This document shows positions 36,130 to 44,983 of a DNA stretch of 64,000 bases, piece after piece. This DNA is from Bacteroidales bacterium (GTDB taxonomy: Bacteria > Bacteroidota > Bacteroidia > Bacteroidales > UBA932). The stretch is from NCBI GenBank assembly GCA_017534745.1, contig JAFXVX010000005.1, forward strand, positions 62,001 to 126,000. The letters are read 5' to 3'. Both the position numbers and the translations under genes were made by a program. The notes beneath the pieces were generated by a model. The model was not told the DNA's origin and did no database searches. It was given only the letters and a program-made list of their open reading frames with translations. Each line of letters starts with the position of its first letter. The first letter of the stretch is position 1.

Positions 36130-36176
36130 TGCAACCCATAAAAAGTTGCAGAATACGGAAACTTTTAATACTTTTG
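36130..36176 (+). promoter_or_regulatory. higBA-like promoter with overlapping operator palindrome
   Basis: TTG (36146-36148), 20 bases, TACTTTTG (36169-36176). The inverted repeat TGCAAC (36130-36135) with GTTGCA (36145-36150) covers the -33 box, as expected for an operator bound by the HigA-like antitoxin to repress its own operon. The higB ATG comes six bases after the -7 box. Confidence 0.55.
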
Positions 36177-36182
36177 TCACGG

Positions 36183-36509
36183 ATGCGGAAGATTGTGACC
36201 TATGGCGGCTATTTTGAGGCCTTCATGGAGACCTTAACGCCAGAACAACAAAGGAAGATAAAATATGGTCTTCTCTTACTGAAGAGTTTAGATCGATTGT
36301 CTTCCAAATTTGTAAAACACATCGAGGATGGGATATTTGAACTAAGAACTGAGTTCGAGGGCAATATTTTCAGAACATTCTTCATCTTTGACGAAGATAA
36401 TCTTGTGGTATTGTTCAACGGCTTTAGAAAGAAGTCTCAAAAAACACCACGAAGTGAAATCGCCAAAGCAAAACGTATAAAGGAGGCATATTATGGCAGA
36501 GCACGTTAA
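36183..36509 (+). CDS. HigB/RelE-family toxin (Gp49-like)
   Basis: The protein has 108 residues. It carries the DUF891/Gp49-like RelE-superfamily pattern: MRKIVTYGGYFEAFMETLTP, LKSLDRLSSKFVKHIEDGIFELR, NIFRTFFIFDEDNLVVLFNGFRKKSQKTP, then AKRIKEAYY. Toxins of this type cut mRNA on the ribosome. The HTH partner gene overlaps it by 17 bases, downstream, in the toxin-first order of higBA. Starts further upstream are rejected because they would cover the promoter. Confidence 0.88.
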   Translation: MRKIVTYGGYFEAFMETLTPEQQRKIKYGLLLLKSLDRLSSKFVKHIEDGIFELRTEFEGNIFRTFFIFDEDNLVVLFNGFRKKSQKTPRSEIAKAKRIKEAYYGRAR

Positions 36510-36819
36510 TGATAATATCGTTAGGGACTACGATGTGGTTCTTGATGCAGAGTTCGGTGCGCCCGGGTCAGCGAAACGGGCACAGGCGGAAGAGCAGGCG
36601 TACTCGTTTTATTCCGGCCAGATTCTCAGGGATGTCAGGAAAGAGGAAAAGGTAACTCAGGCCGAACTCGCTGAAAGAATCGGCACTACGAAGAGTTACA
36701 TTTCCAAAATAGAAAACGGTGTCATGACCCCAAGCGTCAGCACCTTCTACCGCATCATCCATGCGCTCGGCCTCACGGTCAACATCTGCAGGCCGATTAT
36801 AACCGTGGCGGATAACTAG
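36493..36819 (+). CDS. HigA-like XRE-family antitoxin
   Basis: The protein has 108 residues. About residues 43-97 form an HTH_3 domain (ILRDVRKEEKVTQAELAERI, TTKSYISKIENGVMTPSVST). The N-terminal 40 residues probably wrap the toxin. It should neutralise the adjacent toxin and bind the palindrome in front of the operon. AAAGGAGG lies just before the ATG, inside the toxin gene. Confidence 0.88.
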   Translation: MAEHVNDNIVRDYDVVLDAEFGAPGSAKRAQAEEQAYSFYSGQILRDVRKEEKVTQAELAERIGTTKSYISKIENGVMTPSVSTFYRIIHALGLTVNICRPIITVADN

Positions 36820-36840
36820 CAAACACACAACATATTACGA

Positions 36841-36874
36841 AAAACCCTATGCTCGTTTTCGGGCATAGGGTTTT
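36841..36874. terminator. Bidirectional terminator between higA and infB
   Basis: AAAACCCTATGC (36841-36852) and GCATAGGGTTTT (36863-36874) form a perfect twelve-base-pair stem with a ten-base loop. A and T runs on either side make it work for both convergent units. Confidence 0.9.
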
Positions 36875-36918
36875 ATGTAAAACACTCAACCTTAAACGGT
36901 TAAGCGCCACGGGCGATA

Positions 36919-39663
36919 TTACAGGGTCTTGCGGATCTCGATGATCTGGAAGGCTTCGATGATGTCGCCGGGGTGGATGTCGGAGAAGCGCTCGAGGGAG
37001 CAGCCGCATTCGAATCCGGTGGCGACTTCCTTGGCGTCGTCCTTGCCCCTCTGGAGGGAAGCGAGGGCGCCGGTGTAAACCACGATGCCGTCGCGGATGA
37101 GGCGGACCTGGGCCTTCTGGACCAGTTTGCCTTCCTTGACCTGGCAGCCGGCGACAGTGCCGACCTTGGAGATCTTGAAGATCTGCTTGACTTCGGCAGT
37201 CGCAGTGACCTCTTCCTTCTTCTCGGGCTCGAGCATACCCTCGATACCTTCCTTGACGTCGTTGATGGCGTCGTAGATAACGGAGTAGAGACGGATCTCG
37301 ATGCCCTCCTTCTCGGCGGAGCGGCGCGCCTCGGTCGAAGGACGCACCTGGAAGCCGATGATGACGGCGTCCGAAGCTTCGGCGAGCAGGACGTCGGACT
37401 CGGAAATCGCACCGACGGCCTTGTGGATGACATTGACCCTGACCTGCTCGGTCGAGAGCTTGATGAGAGAATCGGAGAGGGCTTCCACGGAGCCGTCCAC
37501 GTCGCCCTTGACGATGACGTTGAGCTCCTTGAAGTTGCCGATGGCGATACGGCGGCCGATCTCTTCGAGGGTGAGGTGCTTCTGGGTCTTGATACCCTGG
37601 ATGCGGATGAGCTGCTCACGGCGGTTGGCGATGGATTTCGCCTCTTTCTCATCGGACATCACGTTGAACTTCTCACCTGCGGAAGGAGCGCCGTTGAGGC
37701 CGAGCATCGAGACGGGGGTCGAAGGACCCGCCTCCTCGACTTTCTGGCCACGCTCGTTGTACATCGCCTTCACACGGCCGTAGTAGCTGCCGCTGATGAT
37801 GACGTCGCCGACGTGGACGGTGCCATCCTGGACGAGGACGGTCGCGAGGTAACCGCGGCCTTTGTCGAGCGAAGACTCGATGACTGCGCCCTGGCCGAGC
37901 TTCGAAGGATTGGCCTTGAGCTCGAGCAGGTCGGTCTCGAGAAGGACCTTTTCGAGGAGCTTGTCCACGTTAAGTCCCTTCTTCGCCGAAATCTCCTGGC
38001 ACTGGTACTTGCCGCCCCAGTCCTCGACGAGGATATTCATCTCGGAGAGCTGGCGGCGGATGGTCTCGGGATTGGCTCCCGGCTTGTCTATCTTGTTGAT
38101 GGCAAAGACCATGGGAACACCCGCAGCCTGGGCGTGATTGATAGCCTCAACGGTCTGGGGCATCACGGCGTCGTCGGCTGCGATGATGATGATCGCGAGG
38201 TCGGTCATCTGGGCGCCACGGGCACGCATGGCGGTGAAGGCCTCGTGGCCCGGGGTGTCGAGGAAGGTGATGTGGCGACCGCTCTTGAGGGTCACATTGT
38301 AGGCACCGATGTGCTGAGTGATACCGCCGGCCTCGCCCGCAATGACGTTGGTATTGCGGATGTTGTCGAGGAGGGAGGTCTTTCCGTGATCGACGTGACC
38401 CATGACGGTGATCACCGGGGGACGCTCGACGAGGTCTTCTTCCCTGTCGGGCTCCTGGTCCTGATTGATCTCCTGAGTCAGCTCGGCGGTGACGAACTCG
38501 ACCTTGTAGCCGAATTCTTCGGCGACGAGGACGAGGGTCTCAGCGTCAAGCCTCTGGTTGATGGACACCATAAGTCCGAGGGACATACAGGCACCGATGA
38601 CCTTCACCACGGGGGTGTTGTTCATAAGGGTTGCGAGGTCGTTGACGGTCACGAACTCGGTCACTTTGAGGACCTTGTTCTCCGCCATCGCGGCCTCCAT
38701 CTCCTCCTGTGAACGAAGGGCTGCAAGTTCGCGCTTCTCCTTGCGGTGCTTGGCGCCAAAGTTGTTCTTGCTCTCGTTCATCTTGGCGTATGTCTCCTTG
38801 ACCTGCTTCTGGATCTCCTTCTGCATCGCCTCCTCCTCTTCGGGAGTCATGGCGGGTTTGAAGCGCTCGCCCTTCTTGCGGCCCTTGCCGGAAGCGGCTG
38901 CCGCAGCCTTCTTGTTCTGCTGGGCGTCCTTGCGGGCCTCGGCACCTACCTTGGCGACATCGACCTTCTGGCTCTTGATCCTTTCCCTCTTCTTGGGCTT
39001 CTTGGCGAACTGCGCCAGGTCTATCTTGCCAACGACCTTGAGGGTCGTCTCCACCTTCGGCTTTTCGGGCTCGGCAGGAGCGGCAGGCTCCGGCTCAGCG
39101 GCAGGTTCGGGCTCGGCCACAGGTTCCGGTTCGGGAGATTTCTCGACTTCGCTCGAAATGACAGGTGTGGGCTCGGGCTCGGCCACAGGTTCCGGTTCGG
39201 GAGATTTCTCGACTTCGCTCGAAATGACAGGTGTGGGCTCAGGCTCAGCTGCCGGCTCCGGTTCGGGCTCAGGAGATTTCTCGGCTTCGCTCGAAATGAC
39301 AGGGGTGGCCGGCTCGGGAGCGGGCTCCTCGGCCTTGGGGGCGGGGATGTCACGGGAGAGGTTGTTGCTCTTGATAATGGTCTCACGGACAGGCTCGTAG
39401 TCCTCCTCTTCCTCTTCGTCGGAGGAAGATTTGCGGGAGGTGCGCTCGAGTATCTCGTTGAGCTTGACGTCCACCTTTTCGGCCTGCTCCTTGAGCTCAA
39501 GGTCCTTGCCGAACTTCTTCTGGAGGTCTGGGAGATACTCGTCCGAAACCTTCGCGTTGGGGTTCTGCTCGACCCCGGCCCCGAGGGAATTGAGGAATTC
39601 CACAAGGGTCTGGAGACCGATGTTGTACTGCTTGATTAGTTTATTCAGTCTGATTTCTGCCAT
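36919..39663 (-). CDS. infB: Translation initiation factor IF-2
   Basis: The protein has 914 residues. It brings fMet-tRNA to the ribosome. The N-terminal IF2_N segment ([20 protein letters not shown]) is followed by a long disordered acidic Pro/Glu region (about 90-205), then the GTPase with P-loop GHVDHGKT (about 421-428, Lys428), DTPGHEAF and NKIDKPG, and domains II-IV. In the disordered part three copies of the peptide VISSE(A/V)EKSPEPEP (about residues 121-176) come from a REP-like DNA repeat, see the repeat entries. It is last in the rimP-nusA-infB operon. Confidence 0.97.
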   Translation of the reverse strand: MAEIRLNKLIKQYNIGLQTLVEFLNSLGAGVEQNPNAKVSDEYLPDLQKKFGKDLELKEQAEKVDVKLNEILERTSRKSSSDEEEEEDYEPVRETIIKSNNLSRDIPAPKAEEPAPEPATPVISSEAEKSPEPEPEPAAEPEPTPVISSEVEKSPEPEPVAEPEPTPVISSEVEKSPEPEPVAEPEPAAEPEPAAPAEPEKPKVETTLKVVGKIDLAQFAKKPKKRERIKSQKVDVAKVGAEARKDAQQNKKAAAAASGKGRKKGERFKPAMTPEEEEAMQKEIQKQVKETYAKMNESKNNFGAKHRKEKRELAALRSQEEMEAAMAENKVLKVTEFVTVNDLATLMNNTPVVKVIGACMSLGLMVSINQRLDAETLVLVAEEFGYKVEFVTAELTQEINQDQEPDREEDLVERPPVITVMGHVDHGKTSLLDNIRNTNVIAGEAGGITQHIGAYNVTLKSGRHITFLDTPGHEAFTAMRARGAQMTDLAIIIIAADDAVMPQTVEAINHAQAAGVPMVFAINKIDKPGANPETIRRQLSEMNILVEDWGGKYQCQEISAKKGLNVDKLLEKVLLETDLLELKANPSKLGQGAVIESSLDKGRGYLATVLVQDGTVHVGDVIISGSYYGRVKAMYNERGQKVEEAGPSTPVSMLGLNGAPSAGEKFNVMSDEKEAKSIANRREQLIRIQGIKTQKHLTLEEIGRRIAIGNFKELNVIVKGDVDGSVEALSDSLIKLSTEQVRVNVIHKAVGAISESDVLLAEASDAVIIGFQVRPSTEARRSAEKEGIEIRLYSVIYDAINDVKEGIEGMLEPEKKEEVTATAEVKQIFKISKVGTVAGCQVKEGKLVQKAQVRLIRDGIVVYTGALASLQRGKDDAKEVATGFECGCSLERFSDIHPGDIIEAFQIIEIRKTL
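39136..39163 (-). repeat. REP-like palindromic repeat within infB, copy A
   Basis: On the minus strand this reads TGTCATTTCGAGCGAAGTCG followed by AGAAATCT. An identical copy is at 39202-39229 (66 bases on) and one with a single base change at 39274-39301 (72 bases further). The same GTCATTTCGAGC start appears in non-coding DNA at 483-494. From memory, GTCATTTCGAGC...GAGAAATCT is a common intergenic repeat in Bacteroidota; here it is in frame and translated as VISSE(A/V)EKS. Confidence 0.8.
39202..39229 (-). repeat. REP-like palindromic repeat within infB, copy B
   Basis: Identical to copy A over 28 bases. The spacing of 66 bases (22 codons) keeps the frame, so copies A and B together with the following Pro/Glu codons form a larger tandem repeat. 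Confidence 0.8.
39274..39301 (-). repeat. REP-like palindromic repeat within infB, copy C
   Basis: Differs from A and B at one base (Val codon becomes Ala, giving SSEAEKS) and lies 72 bases from B, still in frame. Confidence 0.8.
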
Positions 39664-39675
39664 ACGCGATAAGGT

Positions 39676-40941
39676 TTATTCGAATTCGGATCTGAGGATT
39701 GCGAGGACCTCTTCCACGGTCTCGTCTTCGAGGTCGGCCCTCTGGGCGATGTCCTCCGGCGAGAGGGCGAGGACGCTCTTCGCGGTGTCGCAGCCTATGC
39801 TCTCAAGCTTGTCGATGATCCACTGGTCGATCTCGTTGGAGAACTCGGAGAGGAGCACGTCGTCGCCGTCGTCCTCATCCTCGTGGAACTCCCTCCAGAC
39901 CTCGATCTCGCGGCCGACGAGAAGGCCGGCGAGGCGGATGTTGACACCGTCCTTGCCGATACCCTTCTTGACTTCCTCGCTCTGCATGTAAACCTTGATC
40001 TTGTCCTCAGGATTCTCACCGAGGTCGATACGGGAGATACGGGCGGGGTTGAGGGCCCTCTGGATGAGGAGCTGGGTGTTGGTCGTCCACTGGAGGACGT
40101 CGATGTTCTCGTTGCGGAGCTCGCGGACGATACCCATGATGCGGGAACCCTTGACACCGATGCACGCTCCGATCGGGTCGATGCGCTCGTCGTAAGACTC
40201 GACGGCGACCTTCGCCCTCTTGCCGGGGATGCGGGCGACCTTCTTGATGGTGATGAGGCCGTCGTATATCTCGGGGACTTCCATCTCGAAGAGTTTCTCG
40301 AGGAACTCGTTGGAGGTCCTGGAAAGGGTGATGTAAGGGGTCGTGTTGTTCTTCATCTCGACGCTCTTGATGATGGCGCGGATGGACTCGCTCTTCTTGA
40401 AGTGCTCGCCGAGAATCTGCTCGCTCTTCGGCAGATGGAGCTCGTTGCCCTCCTCGTCGAGGATGAGAACCTCGTTCTTCCAGGTCTGATAGACCTCGCC
40501 GGTGAAGATGTCACCGACCATCTCGGAGTATTTCTTGAAGACGTTGGCCTTCTCGATGTCGAGGATACGGCCCTGGAGGTTCTGGCGTATGTTGAGGATG
40601 CCCCTGCGGCCGAAGGTCGCGAGGTTGAAGGGCTTGGTGTAAACGTCGCCCACCTCGTAGTCGTCCTCGCCGGTCTCGGCAAGAATCTGCTCCGGAGTGA
40701 TCTCGGTCACGGGATTCTCGACCTTTTCGACCACGTCGAAGTTCTGGTAGATTTCGCAGTCGCCCTTATCGACGTTGATAATGACGTCGAAATTGTCGGC
40801 TGTGCCGAAGGTCTTGGCAATCTGGGTCAGGAACACATCCTTGAGCACGCCCATCATCACGGGACGGTCAATGTTCTTCTCTTCCTTGAAGTCCCTGAAG
40901 GCATCGATCAGGGTAATCACGTTTTCGCGTTTCTCTTTCAT
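39676..40941 (-). CDS. nusA: Transcription termination/antitermination protein NusA
   Basis: The protein has 421 residues: the N-terminal RNA polymerase-binding domain (about 1-125), S1 domain (about 135-200, GEVYQTWKNEVLILDEEGNE), KH domains (about 230-345, with GACIGVKGSRI and RISRIDLGENPEDK). A short acidic tail with a helix-hairpin-helix-like end (EDIAQRADLEDETVEEVLAI) replaces the AR repeats of proteobacteria. It is 12 bases upstream of infB and 20 bases after rimP. Confidence 0.96.
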   Translation of the reverse strand: MKEKRENVITLIDAFRDFKEEKNIDRPVMMGVLKDVFLTQIAKTFGTADNFDVIINVDKGDCEIYQNFDVVEKVENPVTEITPEQILAETGEDDYEVGDVYTKPFNLATFGRRGILNIRQNLQGRILDIEKANVFKKYSEMVGDIFTGEVYQTWKNEVLILDEEGNELHLPKSEQILGEHFKKSESIRAIIKSVEMKNNTTPYITLSRTSNEFLEKLFEMEVPEIYDGLITIKKVARIPGKRAKVAVESYDERIDPIGACIGVKGSRIMGIVRELRNENIDVLQWTTNTQLLIQRALNPARISRIDLGENPEDKIKVYMQSEEVKKGIGKDGVNIRLAGLLVGREIEVWREFHEDEDDGDDVLLSEFSNEIDQWIIDKLESIGCDTAKSVLALSPEDIAQRADLEDETVEEVLAILRSEFE

Positions 40942-40961
40942 TTTATTTATATGTTATATTT

Positions 40962-41438
40962 TTATTCAAACTCGATATAGGGAACCACGGAAGTCACTTC
41001 CTGCATGCCGACGTGGTCGACATGCTCGACGAGCTCCTTTTTCTTCTTACCCTCAACGGCCTCGAGGGCGGAGTAGCGGATGACTATCTCCGCAAGGCCG
41101 GCGTCCACGAGCGTAGCCACTACGCGGCTGCCGCCTTTGCGGCTCACGACGACCCGGCTGCCGACGGCTTTCTGAAACTGGCGGAGCACCTTGAAAGGCC
41201 TGTCAAGGCCTGCGGAGGAGACGGTCAGGGAGTAGTCCTCCTCGTCCTGGGAGAAGCGGGAGTGGACGAAACGGTCCACCTCCGCGCAGTCTTCCATATC
41301 CACGGTGCCGAGCTCTTTTTCGATTACGATTTCGATGTCGTTAGAAGCGCTCACGGACAGGTCCACGAGGAAACATCCCATCTCTTCCAATACAGGCTCT
41401 ACAGCCTCTGCAATGAGTTTTTTGTCCATAGTACCCAT
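40962..41438 (-). CDS. rimP: Ribosome maturation factor RimP
   Basis: The protein has 158 residues. It helps assemble the 30S subunit. The N-terminal domain (AEAVEPVLEEMGCFLVDLSV, then EDCAEVDRFVHSRF) and LTVSSAGLDRPFKVLRQF are the family marks, and the Sm-like C-terminal domain follows. An alternative ATG three codons on (41429, MDKKLI) is equally possible. It is first in the rimP-nusA-infB operon. Confidence 0.92.
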   Translation of the reverse strand: MGTMDKKLIAEAVEPVLEEMGCFLVDLSVSASNDIEIVIEKELGTVDMEDCAEVDRFVHSRFSQDEEDYSLTVSSAGLDRPFKVLRQFQKAVGSRVVVSRKGGSRVVATLVDAGLAEIVIRYSALEAVEGKKKKELVEHVDHVGMQEVTSVVPYIEFE

Positions 41439-41480
41439 AAAAAAATAGAAACCTTTCGGCCTCTATCTCGTTCACGGGTG

Positions 41481-41528
41481 CAAAGGTACAAAAATATTTC
41501 AATCCGTCAAAAATAATTGTTATTTTTG
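41481..41528. promoter_or_regulatory. Divergent promoters of rimP and lpxD
   Basis: Minus strand: TTTG (complement of 41508-41511), 19 bases, TACCTTTG (complement of 41481-41488) for rimP-nusA-infB. Plus strand: TATTTTTG (41521-41528) with a weak TTTC 20 bases before it, for lpxD. Confidence 0.55.
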
Positions 41529-41551
41529 CATGATTGTAAAATTTAACCCAG

Positions 41552-42541
41552 ATGGAACTATCAGCAAAGCAGCTGTCAGTCATACTCAACGGCACGGTGG
41601 AAGGGAATGAAAACGCGAAAGTTACGCGTTTTGCCAAGATAGAGAACGGCGCAGAAGGCGACCTCTGTTTCTACGCGAACCCCAAATACGAGCAGTACGT
41701 CTACACTTGCAAAGCCTCCGTCCTTCTTGTCAACAAGGACTTCGAGGCCAAAGGCGAAGTCTCCCCCACCCTCGTCAGGGTCGAGAACGCCTACGAAGCC
41801 CTCGCCATCCTCCTCAAGCACGTCGCAAAGAGCAGGAGAGCCTCGAAACCGCACAAAAGCTGCCGTGCAAAGTGGTTCTTCTCGACGAAGTTCGGCAAGG
41901 GAGTCTCAGTTGGAGCGTTCTCATACGTCGGCCGCCGCACCGTCGTCGGCGACGGGACGCTCATCCATGAGCAGGTCTATATCGGCGACGACTGCAAGAT
42001 CGGCAAGAAATGCATCCTCTACCCCGGCGTCCGCATCTACCCCGGGATGGTCATAGGCGACGGAGTCATCATCCATTCCAACGCGGTCATCGGCTCCGAC
42101 GGCTTCGGCAACGTCCCGAAGCCCGACGGCACCTGGGAGAAGATAGAGCACCTCGGCAAGGTCATTATCGGCGACAACGTCGAGATCGGCGCCTGCACGA
42201 CCATCGACCGTTCGGAGATGGAAGCGACCGTGATCGGAAACGGCGTCAAGATCGACAACCTCTGCCAGATAGCCCACAACGTCCAGATCGGAGACAACAC
42301 CGTGATGGCCGCCCAGGTCGGCATCGCTGGCAGCGCCCAGATCGGCAAGAACTGCATCCTGGCAGGCCAGGTCGGCATTGCAGGCCACATCAAGATGGCC
42401 GACAACACGACAATCGGCGCCCAGGGCGGCGTCATCGGCAACATCCGCAAGGAAGGCCAGGTCCTCCTAGGCTCCCCTGTCATAGACGCCAAACTATACA
42501 TGAAGGCGTTCGCTCTGTTCAAGAGGGCAGCCGAAGAGTAA
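41552..42541 (+). CDS. lpxD: UDP-3-O-acylglucosamine N-acyltransferase
   Basis: The protein has 329 residues. It adds the N-linked hydroxyacyl chain in lipid A synthesis. The N-terminal LpxD domain ([20 protein letters not shown]) is followed by a left-handed beta-helix of hexapeptide repeats (about 105-300), with the catalytic His region in [18 protein letters not shown]. It stands alone behind its own promoter, 76 bases before lpxC. Confidence 0.95.
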   Translation: MELSAKQLSVILNGTVEGNENAKVTRFAKIENGAEGDLCFYANPKYEQYVYTCKASVLLVNKDFEAKGEVSPTLVRVENAYEALAILLKHVAKSRRASKPHKSCRAKWFFSTKFGKGVSVGAFSYVGRRTVVGDGTLIHEQVYIGDDCKIGKKCILYPGVRIYPGMVIGDGVIIHSNAVIGSDGFGNVPKPDGTWEKIEHLGKVIIGDNVEIGACTTIDRSEMEATVIGNGVKIDNLCQIAHNVQIGDNTVMAAQVGIAGSAQIGKNCILAGQVGIAGHIKMADNTTIGAQGGVIGNIRKEGQVLLGSPVIDAKLYMKAFALFKRAAEE

Positions 42542-42545
42542 ACTG

Positions 42546-42576
42546 TTTGCAGAATAATATTTTTTCACTATCTTTG
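42546..42576 (+). promoter_or_regulatory. Promoter of lpxC-lpxA-wbqC
   Basis: TTTG (42546-42549), 19 bases, TATCTTTG (42569-42576), about 40 bases before the lpxC ATG. Confidence 0.6.
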
Positions 42577-42617
42577 CTCGACTATTCCAACCAAGACTGG
42601 CAAAGACTGAAGAAACT

Positions 42618-43532
42618 ATGCATCCAACGCAGCAGACGGTGGCAGAGGCCGTGAGATTTGAAGGCAAAGGCCTGCACACCGGTACTTTCTCCCGCATAAA
42701 GATTTGTCCTGCTCCCGCTGACAGCGGCATCGTGTTCGTCCGCACCGACCTGGAGACCCCCGTAAGAATACCGGCCCTCGCCGAAAACGTGACATCCACC
42801 GCAAGGAGTACCACTATTTCCGTCGGTGAAGTCTCCGTTGTGACCATAGAGCACATCATGTCCGCCCTGACCGGCCTTGGGATTGACAATGCGGTTATCG
42901 AGGTCGAAGGGCTTGAGATCCCCATCCTCGACGGCAGCGCCAAGCCCTATGTGGAGGCTATCAAGGTCAAAGACCAGGGCGTTCCCCGCAAAATGCTCGA
43001 GTTGCCGGAAGTCGTTGAGATCAAGTACGAAAATACCGGCGCATTCGTCCGTATCGAGCCCGCCGAGAGTTTCTCTTTCCATCTGAAGGTTGACTTCAAC
43101 TCCAAGGTCCTCGGCATCCAGGAGGCCTCCTACGACGAGAGCGTCGATTACGCCTCCGAGATAGCAGTCTGCCGTACATTTGTTTTCTTCCACGAAATAG
43201 AGTTCCTTTTCAAGAACAACCTCATAAAGGGCGGCGACGTTGACAACGCGATTGTCATCGTCGAGCACCCGGTGAGCGACGAGCAGCTTTCAGCCATTGC
43301 TTCCCTTGTCGGCAAGCCGAAGATCAAGGTGACAAGCGAAGGGTATCTGGACAACCTCACCCTCCGTTTCCCCAACGAATGCGGACGCCACAAGCTCCTC
43401 GACCTCATCGGCGACATCCGCCTCGCCGGCGGTTTTCCGAAGGCGAAAATCACGGCCTTCAAGCCCGGCCACGGCATCAACACCACAGCGGCGAAAGCCG
43501 TAAGGCAACTCCTTAAAAAATCATCCAAATGA
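42618..43532 (+). CDS. lpxC: UDP-3-O-acyl-N-acetylglucosamine deacetylase, without FabZ fusion
   Basis: The protein has 304 residues. It carries out the committed step of lipid A synthesis. Marks are VRFEGKGLHTG, VTIEHIMSALTGLGIDNA with zinc ligand His, and ECGRHKLLDLIGDIRLAG plus KPGHGINT, holding the other zinc ligands and the catalytic His. In most Bacteroidota this enzyme is fused to a C-terminal FabZ dehydratase and has about 460 residues; here the protein ends after the LpxC fold and lpxA starts in its last codons (ATGA). A separate fabZ must be elsewhere. Confidence 0.95.
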   Translation: MHPTQQTVAEAVRFEGKGLHTGTFSRIKICPAPADSGIVFVRTDLETPVRIPALAENVTSTARSTTISVGEVSVVTIEHIMSALTGLGIDNAVIEVEGLEIPILDGSAKPYVEAIKVKDQGVPRKMLELPEVVEIKYENTGAFVRIEPAESFSFHLKVDFNSKVLGIQEASYDESVDYASEIAVCRTFVFFHEIEFLFKNNLIKGGDVDNAIVIVEHPVSDEQLSAIASLVGKPKIKVTSEGYLDNLTLRFPNECGRHKLLDLIGDIRLAGGFPKAKITAFKPGHGINTTAAKAVRQLLKKSSK

Positions 43533-44341
43533 CAAAGATTCATCCCCTCGCCACAGTTAACCCGTCGGCGAAGCTCGGCGACAACGTCGAGATTGGACCC
43601 TACGCATACATCGACGCCAATGTTGAGATCGGCGACGGCTGCAAGATACTCCCCCACGCGACCATATTCGAGTACGTAAAGCTCGGCAAGGACTGCACCG
43701 TTTTCCCCGGTGCCGTCGTGGGCGCCATTCCCCAGGACCTCAAGTACGAAGGCGAGGTGACCTGGGTCGAGATCGGCGACAGGGTCAACATCCGCGAGTG
43801 CGCGACCATCAACCGCGGCACCAAGGCCAGCGGCAAGGGCGTGACCAGGGTCGGTGACGACACCCTCGTTATGTCGTATGTCCACATCGCCCACGACTGC
43901 CAGATCGGAAAGCACTGCATCCTCGTCAGCTATGTCGGCCTTGCCGGCGAGACCGACGTGGACGACTGGGCCATCGTCGGCGGCGGCACCAAGGCCCACC
44001 AGTTCTCCAAGATCGGGACCCACGCGATGGTCGGTGGCGCCTGCAAGATCAACAAGGACATCCCTCCGTATGTCCTCGCTGGCCGCGACCCCGTGTGCTA
44101 CGCCGGCGTCAATATCGTCGGACTCCGCCGCAGGGGCTTCACCACGGACCAGATCCGCAACATCAAGGACATCTACGACACCATCTACTTCCAGGGGATG
44201 AACATCACCGACGGCGTTGCCAAGGTCGAGTCCGGTTTCCTCCCTTCAGAAGAGAGGGACAACATTATCAACTTCATCCGCAACTCCAAGCGCGGAATCA
44301 TCCGCGCCATGAATCAGGGAGAGAAGGGTTCCATAGAGTAG
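43529..44341 (+). CDS. lpxA: Acyl-ACP--UDP-N-acetylglucosamine O-acyltransferase
   Basis: The protein has 270 residues. It performs the first acyl transfer of lipid A synthesis. Hexapeptide repeats form the left-handed helix (about 1-190; VEIGPYAYIDANVEIGDG), with the catalytic His in the MSYVHIAHDCQIG region and a C-terminal helical domain. It overlaps lpxC by four bases. Confidence 0.96.
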   Translation: MTKIHPLATVNPSAKLGDNVEIGPYAYIDANVEIGDGCKILPHATIFEYVKLGKDCTVFPGAVVGAIPQDLKYEGEVTWVEIGDRVNIRECATINRGTKASGKGVTRVGDDTLVMSYVHIAHDCQIGKHCILVSYVGLAGETDVDDWAIVGGGTKAHQFSKIGTHAMVGGACKINKDIPPYVLAGRDPVCYAGVNIVGLRRRGFTTDQIRNIKDIYDTIYFQGMNITDGVAKVESGFLPSEERDNIINFIRNSKRGIIRAMNQGEKGSIE

Positions 44342-44344
44342 CTG

Positions 44345-44983
44345 ATGCTGCTCACGACAGCATACTGCCCTCCCCTGAGCTGGTTCGCGCTTGCAGCAAG
44401 AGATTTCACCCTGTCCGGCGACAGGGTGATTCCGTCTGAAGTGGTGCTTGAAGCCAGGGAGAACTACCGGAAGCAGAGCTACCGGACCCGCTGCCGCATA
44501 GCGGCGGCAGGCGGAGTGGAGACCCTTTCGGTCCCGATTGTCCATGAGGCGCCGAAGATGCCTATTCTCTCTGTAAAAATAGACTATTCCACACCATGGC
44601 TCATCAGGAGCCAGAGGGCGATTGATTCCGCCTACCGCACTTCCGCCTGGTTCGACTATTACCGCGACTCCCTCTACGAAGTTATGGAAAGCGGAGAGGA
44701 AAGTCTTTTCGAGTACAATCTCTCCCTTATTAAATATTTTCTCTCCAAAACCGGGATTGCGTGCAATATCCGCCTTAGCGAAGACTTCGAGACCGACGCC
44801 CCGGATGATTTCCGCTATTCGATAGACCCGAAAAAGCCGGACACTGTCCTGAGGGATCTCGGTATGGAAAAGCCGTACTTCCAGGTCTTTTCCGGGAAGT
44901 ACGGCTTCAGGGAGAATCTCTCGGTGATGGACCTTCTTTTCAACGAAGGACCGGATTCACTGAGCTGGCTTAAAGCCCTGTAA
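44345..44983 (+). CDS. WbqC-family protein
   Basis: The protein has 212 residues. It matches the WbqC-like family: a start near LLTTAYCPPLSWFALAARDF, then RKQSYRTRCRIAAAGGVETL and TPWLIRSQRAIDSAYRTSAW. Members are found with polysaccharide or glycolipid genes, but their reaction is not established. It starts three bases after lpxA. It ends right against the convergent nucleotidase gene with no terminator. Confidence 0.82.
   Translation: MLLTTAYCPPLSWFALAARDFTLSGDRVIPSEVVLEARENYRKQSYRTRCRIAAAGGVETLSVPIVHEAPKMPILSVKIDYSTPWLIRSQRAIDSAYRTSAWFDYYRDSLYEVMESGEESLFEYNLSLIKYFLSKTGIACNIRLSEDFETDAPDDFRYSIDPKKPDTVLRDLGMEKPYFQVFSGKYGFRENLSVMDLLFNEGPDSLSWLKAL

Noticed and set aside
31684..36819. A classical defence island (SIR2 plus toxin-antitoxin plus HsdR_N)
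   Set aside because: The HsdR_N-like gene is 15 kb away in a core operon, and no known defence gene set is complete. Only the SIR2 operon is kept as a candidate.
36973..38712. Long open frame (579 codons) opposite infB
   Set aside because: Antisense shadow of a conserved GC-rich gene, with Asp/Gly/Leu-rich nonsense composition.
39136..39301. Three spaced repeats in infB as a CRISPR array
   Set aside because: The copies and spacers are translated in frame within IF-2, the spacers are near-identical Pro/Glu codons, and no cas gene is near.
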